Assembly: GCF_044466355.1 (NCBI RefSeq)
Contig: NZ_JBITMQ010000006.1
Location: 186,001 to 250,000, forward strand
DNA from: Actinophytocola sp044466355
Lineage (GTDB): Bacteria; Actinomycetota; Actinomycetes; Mycobacteriales; Pseudonocardiaceae
Reading direction: 5' to 3'
DNA: 64,000 nt
The notes beneath the pieces are model-generated. The model was not told where the DNA came from, searched no databases, and was given only the letters and a program-made list of their open reading frames with translations. The position numbers and the translations under genes are program-made. Position 1 is the stretch's first letter. Every line of letters starts with the position of its first letter. Positions 8,639 to 17,090 of the stretch are shown here, in pieces.

Positions 8639-10081
8639 TCAGTCGCCCAGCAGCTTGCCGGTCTGTTCGATGATGGTCAGGACGCTCAGCACACCGAACA
8701 GCGCGACCGACCAGCCGAGCACGGCCATCCGGCCCTTCCCGATGCGGATCGGCCCGGGGAGGACCTTGCGGTTGAGCAGGATCAGCAGACCCGAGTAGAT
8801 GAACATCATCAGGCCGCCCACGCACGCGGAGATCACCAGCAGGATCAGCGGCTGCGTGAACCCGGCCAGGACGATCACGCACCCGACGAGCACCAGCACC
8901 CACACCACGCCGAAGTACAGCGTGCTTTCCTTGGCCTGCTTGACGTACGCGGTCTTGAGCACGTCCGCGACCAGCCTGCTCGTGTAGTCCACGATGCCGA
9001 GCGCCGCCGCGAACAGCGCCAGCGCGCCGATCAGCCAGAACAGCGTGCCGAACCAGGCGCCGACCGTGTCCTTGAGCACCTGCCCCTCGATCGCCAGGAA
9101 CCCGATGTCCTTCGGCAGGTCCGCGCGGCCGTACACGGTCGAGTACGCGAGCAGCGACGTGAACAGGATCGAGACGAACGTGATCAGCACGAACGTGTAC
9201 AGCTGCTCGCGGTTCGCGAACCGCCACCAGCCGCGCCAGCGCGACATGTGCTCGTCGGTCGGTTCGAAGATGAACCCGGTGCTCGGCGCGGCCTCCGGTT
9301 TGCCGGTGACCGGGCTCTTGATCCGCGGCACGTACCGGCCCATGCCGAAGCCCTTGTCGCGGATCCAGTTGCTCTGCACCAGGTTCTGGCCGCCCCCGGC
9401 ACCGGCGAACGCGAGCGCGCCCATCAGGAACGCGAGGCCGAGCGGGTCGATCGGGATGCTCGCGTTCGTCACGATCTGCGGCACGTCCGCCCACGCGTCC
9501 GCGCTGATCGCCACGACCGCGCCGACGACGAGCAGCACGAGCACGGCCGCGACCTTCAGCATCTCGGCGCGTTCGAGTGCCACGTACACCACGGGCGCGA
9601 GCGTGAGGATCAACCCGATGGCGACCAGCATGCCGACGGCGATCCAGGTGACGTCGCCGCCCCACAGGTAGGTCACCAGCGTCGCCGAGCTGGTCGCCCA
9701 ACCCGGCCAGAGGTTCGCGAGGACGGTGAGGATCGCGAACACCAGGCCCCAGTGCCGCCAGAAGCGGCTGAACCCGGTCAGCGCGGTCTCTCCGGTGGCG
9801 AGCGTGTACCGCTCGATCTCCATGTTCAGGAAATACTGCGTGGCCAGGCCGATCAGCGCCGCCCACACGAAGACGAGCCCGACCTGGGATGCGATGTAGG
9901 GGAAGAGGATGAACTCGCCGGACGCCAGCCCGACACCGGCGGCGATGACGCCCGGGCCGATGATCCGCCACGTGGAGGTCGGCGCCTCCGGCAGTGGTCG
10001 GACCTCGGGTGCGGGTAACCGGCTGCTCGTCGGGAACCGGCTGGTCACCGAGGTTGTCACGTCCTTGTGCTGCCTCGTCAT
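8639..10081 (-). CDS. Nramp-family transporter lacking the canonical metal motif
   Basis: A 480-aa membrane protein with about 11-12 hydrophobic segments and overall Nramp (SLC11) organisation. It begins with the GPGVIAAGVGLASGEFI segment, which aligns with transmembrane helix 1. In metal-transporting Nramps this helix carries Asp-Pro-Gly-Asn. Here the position reads like A-S-G-E, and no Met-Pro-His motif is evident in the helix-6 region (FLMGALAFAGAGGGQN). Divalent transition-metal transport therefore should not be assumed; Nramp-related proteins without these residues include magnesium transporters. The ATG at 10081 (MTRQHKDV) is preferred over the 45-codon longer frame because GAAGGGA lies upstream and the extension has no transporter features. 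It is convergent with the FHA-like gene and divergent from the protease. Confidence 0.75.
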   Translation of the reverse strand: MTRQHKDVTTSVTSRFPTSSRLPAPEVRPLPEAPTSTWRIIGPGVIAAGVGLASGEFILFPYIASQVGLVFVWAALIGLATQYFLNMEIERYTLATGETALTGFSRFWRHWGLVFAILTVLANLWPGWATSSATLVTYLWGGDVTWIAVGMLVAIGLILTLAPVVYVALERAEMLKVAAVLVLLVVGAVVAISADAWADVPQIVTNASIPIDPLGLAFLMGALAFAGAGGGQNLVQSNWIRDKGFGMGRYVPRIKSPVTGKPEAAPSTGFIFEPTDEHMSRWRGWWRFANREQLYTFVLITFVSILFTSLLAYSTVYGRADLPKDIGFLAIEGQVLKDTVGAWFGTLFWLIGALALFAAALGIVDYTSRLVADVLKTAYVKQAKESTLYFGVVWVLVLVGCVIVLAGFTQPLILLVISACVGGLMMFIYSGLLILLNRKVLPGPIRIGKGRMAVLGWSVALFGVLSVLTIIEQTGKLLGD

Positions 10082-10289
10082 GGTGGTGATCCCTTCGCAG
10101 GTAAAGGAGATCTCCTCGAAGATCGTACTGCGGATGTCACCCCGCGGGGTGATGGAGAATCGGGCTCGGCGCGGACAGCCGGTAATTCTGGGAAGTTCCC
10201 GTCCTTGTCGGCGCACTCGAGCGGTGGTGAGCTGGGGTTTCCCGATTCACCCTGCTCGCGACCGTGTGGCCGCAGAATCGAGAAGCCAG

Positions 10290-11012
10290 ATGAAGCTGTT
10301 GAAGTTCGCCACCGCGGTGGTGGGCGCGGCACTCGCGCTCGTGACGGCGGCCCCGCAGGCCGTCGCCGCCCCACCCGAGCCGAGCGGTGGCGCCACCCCG
10401 ATGATCATCGGCGGGGGCACCGCGAGCAACGCCCCGTGGGCGGCGCGCCTGTTCGTCAACGGGCGGCAGAACTGCACCGCGACGATCATCGCGCCGACCT
10501 ACATCCTCACCGCCAAGCACTGCGTGTCGAGTTCCGGCACGTACACGTTCCGGATCGGCAGCCTCGACCAGACCAGCGGCGGCACCATGGCCACCGGCGT
10601 CGCGATCACCCGCCACTCGACGGCGGACATCGCGATCGTGCGGCTGGACCGCGGCGTGTCGGCGACCTACTCGCCACTGGGTACGACCGGTGACGTGGGC
10701 GTCGGACAGACGGTCCAGGTCTACGGCTGGGGCGCCACCTGCACCAACCAGCCGGAGATCAACTGCCAGTCCCGTTACCTGAAGTACGCCAACGTCCGCG
10801 TCACGTCGGTGAGCTGCCGCGACTACACCGGTGGCATCGCCGTCTGCGCCCAGCGGATCGACGGCATCACCGCGGGCGGCGACTCCGGTGGCCCGATGTT
10901 CGCGTCCGGCAGGCAGGTGGGCGTCGCGTCGACCAGCGACCGCTCGACCCGCACCGCGTACACGAACATCACCCGGTACCGCAGCTGGATCAGCTCGGTC
11001 GCGGGCGTCTGA
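10290..11012 (+). CDS. Secreted trypsin-like serine protease (S1 family)
   Basis: A 240-aa pre-pro-protease. A Sec signal peptide (MKLLKFATAVVGAALALVTA, cleavage near AVAA) precedes a short propeptide. Mature activation would occur before IIGGGTAS, the usual chymotrypsin-fold N-terminus. The triad is visible: His77 in LTAKHC, Asp113 in STADIAIVRL and Ser199 in GGDSGGP. Six cysteines sit in positions that allow the family's disulfides. Length matches Streptomyces-type secreted trypsins. The protein is probably an extracellular nutritional protease. Ribosome-site quality is poor (GAGAAG), but the signal peptide fixes the start. A 14-bp-stem hairpin follows the stop and separates it from the convergent winged-helix gene. 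Confidence 0.92.
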   Translation: MKLLKFATAVVGAALALVTAAPQAVAAPPEPSGGATPMIIGGGTASNAPWAARLFVNGRQNCTATIIAPTYILTAKHCVSSSGTYTFRIGSLDQTSGGTMATGVAITRHSTADIAIVRLDRGVSATYSPLGTTGDVGVGQTVQVYGWGATCTNQPEINCQSRYLKYANVRVTSVSCRDYTGGIAVCAQRIDGITAGGDSGGPMFASGRQVGVASTSDRSTRTAYTNITRYRSWISSVAGV

Positions 11013-11026
11013 CCCGCGTAGCACTG

Positions 11027-11056
11027 CTCGGGGCCGGGCGACCGCCCGGCCCCGAG
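11027..11056. terminator. Bidirectional terminator hairpin
   Basis: A perfect 14-bp stem (11027-11040 with 11043-11056) and two-base loop lies between two convergent genes whose stops are at 11012 and 11062. It could end transcription from both sides. The core GGGCCGGGCG matches the hairpins at 2324 and 13032. Confidence 0.8.
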
Positions 11057-11061
11057 GCAGG

Positions 11062-11565
11062 TCAGACCACGGCCCATTCCGGTGCCGGCTCGACGACCAC
11101 GTCCCGCGGGCCGTCGAAGCGGTAGCCGACCCCGCGCACGGTGGTGATCCGCAGCCGGTCCGCGCCGAGCTTGTCCCGCAGCCGTCTGATGTGGACGTCG
11201 ACGGTGCGGCTGTTCATCGGCTCGTCGATGCCCCAGACGTCGGCCATCAGCACCCTTCTCGGCAGCACCCGCCTCGGTCGTCGCGTGAGGTAGAGCAGCA
11301 GGTCGAACTCGAGCCTGGTCAGCGGGACCGGCACGTCGTCCCGCAGCACCGTGCGGGAGTGCGGGACGATCCGCAGGCGCTCGTCCTGACTGTCCGATGT
11401 GGACACGCGGGGGTAGGGGAGTTCCGGCACGGCGTGCTGGGTGATCGCGACGCCGGGCAGTTCGGCGACCGAGTGCAGCAGGTCGGAGAGCGCGGCGAGC
11501 GTGTCGGGGTTCCTCGGCAGCTCGATGTTCAGGTGTACGACGATGGTCGGGGTCGGCAGCGACAC
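11062..11565 (-). CDS. Orphan winged-helix transcriptional regulator (OmpR/PhoB-type output domain)
   Basis: A 167-aa protein whose C-terminal about 100 residues are a Trans_reg_C winged helix: LTRLEFDLLLYLTRRP, a recognition-helix region RTVDVHIRRLRDKLG and the final RITTVRGVGYRF hairpin. The N-terminal about 60 residues carry no receiver-domain signature: no acidic pocket and no phosphorylatable Asp in context. They are therefore a different, unassigned domain. It is probably a DNA-binding regulator controlled by something other than two-component phosphorylation. No partner kinase is adjacent. The ATG at 11565 is the first in frame; the upstream intergenic region is long (about 400 bases), compatible with autoregulation. 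The target is unknown. Confidence 0.75.
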   Translation of the reverse strand: MSLPTPTIVVHLNIELPRNPDTLAALSDLLHSVAELPGVAITQHAVPELPYPRVSTSDSQDERLRIVPHSRTVLRDDVPVPLTRLEFDLLLYLTRRPRRVLPRRVLMADVWGIDEPMNSRTVDVHIRRLRDKLGADRLRITTVRGVGYRFDGPRDVVVEPAPEWAVV

Positions 11566-11963
11566 GGGTGCACCTCACTGGGGTCGGCGACGGGCTGGCA
11601 GGGTGAACCGGCACAGCCCTGGGCCGCCACGATGGCGAAGTCCACGTGGCGTCGCCTCGTGAGCGCGACCTGGGGCACGCCGTCCATGGGACCCGGCCGG
11701 GCAGTCGGTGTCAATGGCCCGTCCGGTTGGATTCCAGCGCGTGGACGGCCTTGTGCACTTGAATCCGCACGGGCGCGGGCCGAAACGGTCCCATGTGGAC
11801 CAACATCATGTGTGCGCTCGCGGCGATCTTCGTCCGGATGGGTGATGTTCGCGCGTTTCGCTTCGGAATCGAGCCCACCACGGCAAACCAGGCTCGCATC
11901 CGCCGTAGACCTCGACTATGCTCGATCGTCTGCCCTGGGCCGTGCCGACAGTGGGAGGTCGCC
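11566..11963. other. Intergenic region between divergent regulators
   Basis: About 400 bases with no convincing gene; the short frames here lack codon bias and family features. It must hold promoters for the winged-helix gene (leftward) and the STAS gene (rightward). A TATGCT at 11917-11922 could be a -10 box for the STAS gene. An ATGTGGAC octamer lies at 11793-11800. Confidence 0.5.
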
Positions 11964-12317
11964 GTGACCGATCTCGACTCGTTGTTGTGGGTACAGCGGA
12001 CCGTGGACAACCACTCGGTGGTGGTTCAGGCGTGCGGTGAGCTCGACATGCTGACCGCGCCGCGCCTGTCGGCGCAGCTCGACCAGGCGGAGGCGGTCGT
12101 CGTCCCGCCCGCGCCGGTCGTGCTGGACCTGGCCGGCATCACGTTCCTCGGCTCGGCCGGGCTCGCGGTGCTGCTGAGACACCACCAGCGCTGCGCCGAG
12201 CTCGGCACCACGCTGCTGATCCGCGCCGGCGGCCGCGCGGTCACCCGCCCGCTCGTCATGACGGCACTCGATCAGGTGTTGAACGTCGTTCCGGAGCTGG
12301 CGAGCTCCGCTCGCTAG
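11964..12317 (+). CDS. STAS-domain anti-sigma factor antagonist
   Basis: A 117-aa single STAS domain of the SpoIIAA/RsbV type. The motif DLAGITFLGSAGLAVLLR contains the conserved serine (GSAGL) that a partner anti-sigma kinase phosphorylates. In partner switching, the unphosphorylated antagonist sequesters the anti-sigma factor and frees a sigma factor. No anti-sigma kinase gene is adjacent. A MEDS/HATPase protein lies 30 kb away at 42528, but a pairing cannot be inferred from this. The GTG at 11964 is chosen because a GGGAGG site lies about seven bases upstream and the STAS fold starts directly after it; a longer in-frame extension to 11793 has no domain content. Confidence 0.85.
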   Translation: MTDLDSLLWVQRTVDNHSVVVQACGELDMLTAPRLSAQLDQAEAVVVPPAPVVLDLAGITFLGSAGLAVLLRHHQRCAELGTTLLIRAGGRAVTRPLVMTALDQVLNVVPELASSAR

Positions 12318-12340
12318 CCGTTTCTGTCGGTGGTCCGTCC

Positions 12341-12346
12341 TAGTCT
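12341..12346 (+). promoter_or_regulatory. -10 box of a probable leaderless transcript
   Basis: TAGTCT lies exactly six bases before the ATG at 12353, with no ribosome site between. The same TAGTCT-six-ATG arrangement precedes the 7814 gene, and TAGGTT-six-ATG precedes the 43668 gene. Confidence 0.5.
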
Positions 12347-12352
12347 GCGCGC

Positions 12353-12913
12353 ATGATTGCCACCGACCTGCACCACTACCTGCGGCAGAGCCGTGAATCC
12401 TTGCTGCGATCGCTCGACGGTCTGTCGGAATACGACATCCGTCGCCCGATGACCCCGACGGCGACGAACCTGCTCGGCCTCGTCAAACACCTCGCCGGCA
12501 TCGAGTTCGGGTACCTCGGCGTCTGCGTCGGCCGTCCCGAGCCGGTGCCGTTGCCGTGGACCGACGAGACGATCTGGGACAGCGCGGACATGTGGGCGTT
12601 ACCCGGGGAGAGCCGCGACTACATCGTCGGGCTGTACCGCCGCGCGTGGCAGCACTCCGACGAGAGCCTGGAGCGGTTCGGTCTCGACGCTCCGGCCACC
12701 GTGCCGTGGTGGCCGGAGGAGCGCCGCACGACGACGCTCGGTCACCTGCTCGTGCGCGTGGTCGCGGAGACCGCCCAGCACGCGGGCCATGCCGACATCG
12801 TCCGGGAGATGATCGACGGCCGCGCGGGCAGGGACCACGACGACACGGGCGACGCCGCCTGGTGGGACAAGCACATCGCACGAGTGCGGGAGGCCGCCGA
12901 CCACTTCAGGTGA
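12353..12913 (+). CDS. DinB-family (DUF664-like) protein
   Basis: A 186-aa four-helix-bundle protein of the DinB/YfiT superfamily. The three metal-binding histidine positions appear in LVKHLAGIEFGYL (helix 2) and in the late helix ETAQHAGHADIVRE. Tryptophans and the PTATNLLG block are typical of DUF664-type members. Family enzymes use a divalent metal for thiol-dependent transferase or isomerase chemistry, often with mycothiol or bacillithiol; the substrate here is unknown. A rare TTA codon occurs at residue 83 (12599-12601). The start is fixed by leaderless geometry with TAGTCT. A second DinB gene lies at 17910, but the two proteins are not close in sequence. Confidence 0.8.
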   Translation: MIATDLHHYLRQSRESLLRSLDGLSEYDIRRPMTPTATNLLGLVKHLAGIEFGYLGVCVGRPEPVPLPWTDETIWDSADMWALPGESRDYIVGLYRRAWQHSDESLERFGLDAPATVPWWPEERRTTTLGHLLVRVVAETAQHAGHADIVREMIDGRAGRDHDDTGDAAWWDKHIARVREAADHFR

Positions 12914-13031
12914 ACGAGTCTCCAGGCCAGAGGATCACACCCCACCAGGTGTCCAGATCCATGGTCGGATCCTACGGTGCGCGGTGGATCCCCGTGCCGA
13001 CCCACCCGGCACGCCAGGGCCCGGCAAAGTG

Positions 13032-13062
13032 GCGGGGCCGGGCGCCGCGCGCCCGGCCCCGC
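13032..13062. terminator. Terminator hairpin
   Basis: A 13-bp perfect stem (13032-13044 with 13050-13062) and five-base loop lies just past the stop of the leftward GH87 gene at 13068. It carries the same GGGCCGGGCG core as the hairpins at 2324 and 11027. Confidence 0.75.
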
Positions 13063-13067
13063 GCTCG

Positions 13068-16000
13068 CTACCTGGCCCCTCGGCGGTTGGTCGCCACCAC
13101 CGCCGGGACCTGGCCGCCGTTGATGACGAACTGCGACCCCGGCTCGACGACGATGTCACCCGTCGCCGAGTCGCTGATCGTGACGTTCGTCAGCGTCGCG
13201 CTGCCGCGGGCACCGCCCATCGCGAGGATGCCGGCCCCGTTGTTGGACTTGTCGATCTTCACGTTCGTGATCGCCACGTTCGGGACCTGGCCGCCACCCG
13301 ACTTGAACTGGATGCCGTCGTAGGTCGAGTCGTGGATCTCCGTGTCCCGCAGGGTCACCCCGGGGATGTCCTTGCCCTGCGCGAAGAACGTGATCGCCCC
13401 GAACTTCTGCTGCTCACCCCAGAACACGCCACCGCACCGGTACAGCGCGTTGTTCGCGATCAGCGTCTGACCGGAGAACGGCAGCGGGTCGTGGTCGGTC
13501 GCGAGCATGATGCCCGGGTAGTTCATCGTGTCGGAGATGAGGTTGTTCTCGATCTTGTTGCCGTAGCCGCCGTACACGGCGATCCCGTTGGCCCGCCACG
13601 GCAGCTGGATCGTGTTGTTGGTGAACACGTTGTCGTGCGCGATGTCCACCGACGGGTCCTTCACGTACTGGTTCGCCCACACGGCCAGCGAGTCGTCGCC
13701 GGTGGTGCGGAACGACGAGTTGAACACCGTCGAGTTCCGCGTGCCGTTGGTGAAGTTGATGCCGTCCGCGTAGGTGTCGCGGATCCGCATGCCGCTGAAC
13801 TCCAGCCCGTCGGCAGGACCCCACAGCTCCGGCTTGTTGCTGTAGTCGCGGCCGACCCAGACACCGACGTTGGCGTGCTCGATCCACACGTTCGAGATCC
13901 GTGTGCCCGTGCCGAACCGCCCGTTGAGGCCGACGCCGCCCTCGGCGCCGCCGTCACCGCCGCGGATCCGGCCGGAACCGAAGATCGCGAGGTCGGAGAT
14001 CTGGGTGTTCTTGTCGATGTCGAACCCGAAGTTGCCCTCGTGCGGGTGGTTGATGCCACCCGCGTCCTGCGGCTGGGTCAACGTGTACAGCTGCGAGTGC
14101 CACATGCCGGCGCCGCGGATGGTCACGTTGGAGATGCCGACCTGGTTGTACTGGCCACCGCCGTTGGGCACGGTCGGGTCGTCGGTCAGGATCTTCTGCT
14201 CCTGCCGCCACTGCCCGGCCGGGATCCACACGCAGGGGATGACGCCGTTCTGGTCGTCGGTGACCGCGCGCTGGATGGCGGCCGTGTCGTCGTTGCCGTC
14301 GTTCGGCACGGCGCCGTAGGCGGTGATGGACGTGCAGTTCGCCGGTTTGGGCAGCGGGTCGGCGACCTGCTCCAGGTCGATCAGGTCGATGACGTAGAAC
14401 GACGCGTTGTCCCCGCTGTCGCGCTGCAGCCGGAACTTGGTGCCCGGCGGGTAGGACTGCGACAGCAGTGCGTGCGACTCGTCGAACAGCCGCCGCGCGT
14501 CGGCCTGCGGCGTGTTGGTCAGGCCCTCGGGGTCGTCGGTGGTGCCGTAGAGCCAGCTGTGTGTCGACGACAGCGTCAGCTTCCGCGCGAACGTGCCGTT
14601 GACGTACAGGCTCAGCGTGAAGTCCTGCCCGCCGCCACCGGCGGCGTCGGGCACCGAGTTGCGCACGACGATCGAGTTCGCCTGGTTCGTCGACGTGAAC
14701 TCCACGTACTGGCCCTGGTTGGTCAGCCGCACCGACTCGCGACCGGACGACTCGGTCCCGAAGTTGGTGTGCCCGAAGGTGCGCAGCGGGTCGGCTTCGA
14801 GCAGCTGGCCCTGGTACTGCGCGGCTTCCGCCTCGTACTCGACGTACGGGACGGCCGCGCCGCGGCCCACCACGATCGCGCGGGAGAGCCCGTTGTTGGA
14901 CTCGTTGGTCTCCGCGACGGCGTCGGTCGCGTCGGCGGTCGCGGTGAGGGTGGCGCCGCCGTTGGTGGCGGTCCAGGTGCCGGTCATCGCGACGTTGGCC
15001 GTGGCCCCGGCCGCGATCGCGCCCGTGTCGGTGGTGAGCGTGGTGTTCCCGGCGGTCAGCCGGGTCACCGACGTGCCCGCACCGCTCGTGCCGCGGTTGT
15101 GCACCGCGACGGTGAACGACACGGCCGCGCCGACCGCCGGGTTCGGCGGGTTCGACGTGATGCCGGTGACCCGCAGGTCCGGCCCCGGCGCCTGCGCGAT
15201 CACGAGCGGCGTCGGCGAGGTGAACGTGTTGTTGGTGTCGTTCTGCTCGAGGACGGTGTTGGCCGGGTCGACGGTCGCGGCGACGGCGTAGCTGCCCTGC
15301 GGCCGGGTGCCCGCGGTGACGGTCACGGTGGCGGAGGCACCCGCGGCGAGCGCACCGACATCCGCGTCGCCGACGACGGTGCCGCCGAGGCTGACGTTCA
15401 CGGTCGTGGCAGCGGCCGCGGCGGAACCGGAGTTCCGCACGGTCGCCGAGACCGCGATCTGGCTGGTCTCCGTCGGGTTCTCGGGGGTCCACGACGTGCC
15501 GGTGACGACGAGGTCGGGGTTCGGCGCCGGGGTGCCGATCACCTGGAACTCCGCGACCTGCCCGCCGGGCGCGCCGCTGTTGGCGAAGAACCGCAGCCGC
15601 ACGTCCGCGGCCCGCCCACTGACCGGGATGGTCACCGTGTTCTGGTTGGTGGCCGGGTCGAAGCGGTAGTCGGCGCGCGCCTTCAGCGACGTGAACCCGG
15701 CCGCGCCCTGGTCACGGCCGAGAACCTCGACGTTCTGCGTGCGGGCACCCCAGATCGGGTCGGGGTTGAGCTTGACGACGACCTGTTCGAGATCGGCGTT
15801 GGCGCCGAGCTTCACGGTCAGCGTGTTCGGGTAGCCCGCCGCCGACTCCCAGTAGGTGCCGGTGTCGTTGTCGTTGGCGTTGGTGGCGACGAAGCTGTGC
15901 ACGGTCGAGGAGGCCTCGATCGGCTTGCCCGCCGCGAGGTTCGCACCCGCGATGGGCCCGGCCCGCACGACGTGGTTGCTGTCGGCGGAGAGGTTGCCGG

Positions 16001-16760
16001 CCGCGTCACGCGCCCGCACGAAGTACTCGATCCGCGTGCCGGTCGGCCGGGTCTCGGTGAACGTGGTGCCGGTGACCGTGGTGACGGCGGTGCCGTCGCG
16101 GTAGACGGTGTAGCCGGTGACCCCGACGTCGTCGGTCGACGCGGCCCAGGACAGCCGGATCTGCCCGGCCCCGGGTTCGGTGAGCGCGAGGCCGGTCGGC
16201 GCGGTCGGTGCCTGCGTGTCCCCGCTGTCCGGCCCGTACAGCTCGAACTCTCCGACCTGCGCGGCGGGCCACTGCGTGTTCGCGGTGATGTCGAGCCGCA
16301 CGTACCGGGCGGACCCGCTGACCGGGATGGTGACGGTGTTCGCGCTGGGGGAGAAGAGATAGCCCTTCGCGGCGGCGAGGTCGGTGAACGAGGTCCCGTT
16401 GTCGCTGCCGCGCACGGTGAGCGTCTGCGTGCGCGACTCCCAGGTGGCGGGCAGCTTCAGCACGATCCGGGTCAGTGCCCTGGTGGACCCGAGATCGGCC
16501 TGGATCCACTGCGGGAACGCGTGGTTGGCGGACTCCCAGTAGGTGGCCTGGTTCCCGTCGACCGCGTTCGAGACGGGGTAGCCGGGCAGGGCGCTGCTAG
16601 CCGACACCGCCCTGGTCAACGGCACGTCCGCGAGCGCGACCGGCCTGGGCTGGGGAACAGGACCGGCGGGCGGCCCGCCGGTGGAGGAGGAGATCCCGAC
16701 GATCGAGAGCCCCACCACGAGGGCACCGGCCACAAGCCGGTGCAGGCGCATACGTGTCAT
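13068..16760 (-). CDS. Secreted multimodular GH87-type alpha-1,3-glucanase (mutanase/mycodextranase)
   Basis: A 1230-aa exported protein. Order of parts: Sec signal (1 to about 30); discoidin/F5-8C module (about 45-180, with NAVDGNQATYWES); fibronectin III (about 185-270); second discoidin (about 275-410); two CARDB-like modules (about 415-630); a CBM6/35-like module opening with YVEYEAEAA; and a right-handed beta-helix catalytic domain (about 805-1230). In the helix, Asp999 (YADGINF) and Asp1022-Asp1023 (TTGDDSLA) have exactly the 23/24-residue spacing I recall for the catalytic aspartates of GH87 alpha-1,3-glucanases. This supports hydrolysis of fungal-wall or dental alpha-1,3-glucan, or nigeran. 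The ATG at 16760 follows AAGAGAAG. The gene is monocistronic, with a hairpin downstream. The discoidin and CBM modules should bind insoluble glucan. Confidence 0.82.
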   Translation of the reverse strand: MTRMRLHRLVAGALVVGLSIVGISSSTGGPPAGPVPQPRPVALADVPLTRAVSASSALPGYPVSNAVDGNQATYWESANHAFPQWIQADLGSTRALTRIVLKLPATWESRTQTLTVRGSDNGTSFTDLAAAKGYLFSPSANTVTIPVSGSARYVRLDITANTQWPAAQVGEFELYGPDSGDTQAPTAPTGLALTEPGAGQIRLSWAASTDDVGVTGYTVYRDGTAVTTVTGTTFTETRPTGTRIEYFVRARDAAGNLSADSNHVVRAGPIAGANLAAGKPIEASSTVHSFVATNANDNDTGTYWESAAGYPNTLTVKLGANADLEQVVVKLNPDPIWGARTQNVEVLGRDQGAAGFTSLKARADYRFDPATNQNTVTIPVSGRAADVRLRFFANSGAPGGQVAEFQVIGTPAPNPDLVVTGTSWTPENPTETSQIAVSATVRNSGSAAAAATTVNVSLGGTVVGDADVGALAAGASATVTVTAGTRPQGSYAVAATVDPANTVLEQNDTNNTFTSPTPLVIAQAPGPDLRVTGITSNPPNPAVGAAVSFTVAVHNRGTSGAGTSVTRLTAGNTTLTTDTGAIAAGATANVAMTGTWTATNGGATLTATADATDAVAETNESNNGLSRAIVVGRGAAVPYVEYEAEAAQYQGQLLEADPLRTFGHTNFGTESSGRESVRLTNQGQYVEFTSTNQANSIVVRNSVPDAAGGGGQDFTLSLYVNGTFARKLTLSSTHSWLYGTTDDPEGLTNTPQADARRLFDESHALLSQSYPPGTKFRLQRDSGDNASFYVIDLIDLEQVADPLPKPANCTSITAYGAVPNDGNDDTAAIQRAVTDDQNGVIPCVWIPAGQWRQEQKILTDDPTVPNGGGQYNQVGISNVTIRGAGMWHSQLYTLTQPQDAGGINHPHEGNFGFDIDKNTQISDLAIFGSGRIRGGDGGAEGGVGLNGRFGTGTRISNVWIEHANVGVWVGRDYSNKPELWGPADGLEFSGMRIRDTYADGINFTNGTRNSTVFNSSFRTTGDDSLAVWANQYVKDPSVDIAHDNVFTNNTIQLPWRANGIAVYGGYGNKIENNLISDTMNYPGIMLATDHDPLPFSGQTLIANNALYRCGGVFWGEQQKFGAITFFAQGKDIPGVTLRDTEIHDSTYDGIQFKSGGGQVPNVAITNVKIDKSNNGAGILAMGGARGSATLTNVTISDSATGDIVVEPGSQFVINGGQVPAVVATNRRGAR

Positions 16761-17090
16761 GGCGTCTTCTCTTCTTTGAGACAGCAGGGTGGCCAGAGCT
16801 GTAAAGCAGCATGCAACAGCCGGTAGACCTCATGCAAGAACTTGACTCAAACAAGAAAAATTACGACTGCCATGGACGGCGCGTCCGGCGCGAGCTATCC
16901 ACAGCCGCAACAGTTGTCCACAGCCCGCCGCGGCAACCCGGAAATGTCGGCCCCAACTGGTAGACTGGCAAGGCGGGTGGCCCCCCGGGATCGGGTGGGG
17001 TCGACGAGAGGGCAGGCCACCCCTCCATGCCAAACCACAACAAGCCAGAATCGTGAGCCCGGCGAGGACACCACGGCGAAACCGCCAGAG
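16761..17090. other. Intergenic region with two DnaA-box-like nonamers
   Basis: About 330 bases between the GH87 promoter side and the stop of the TPR gene. No gene is supported. Two nonamers close to the actinobacterial DnaA box lie ten bases apart: CTATCCACA (16895-16903) and TTGTCCACA (16914-16922, perfect). An AT-rich patch around 16845-16865 probably belongs to the GH87 promoter. Confidence 0.4.

Noticed and set aside
11711..12010. Minus-strand 99-codon frame in the intergenic region upstream of the STAS gene
   Set aside because: It overlaps the start of the STAS gene, lacks codon bias and has no recognisable domain.
12984..16826. Plus-strand open frame of 1280 codons
   Set aside because: Antisense shadow of the GH87 gene; composition is Arg/Val-rich low-complexity and no family features appear.
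16830..16870. CTTG/CAAG repeats upstream of GH87 as an operator
   Set aside because: The arms are short, imperfect and ambiguous; no second copy was found near other genes.
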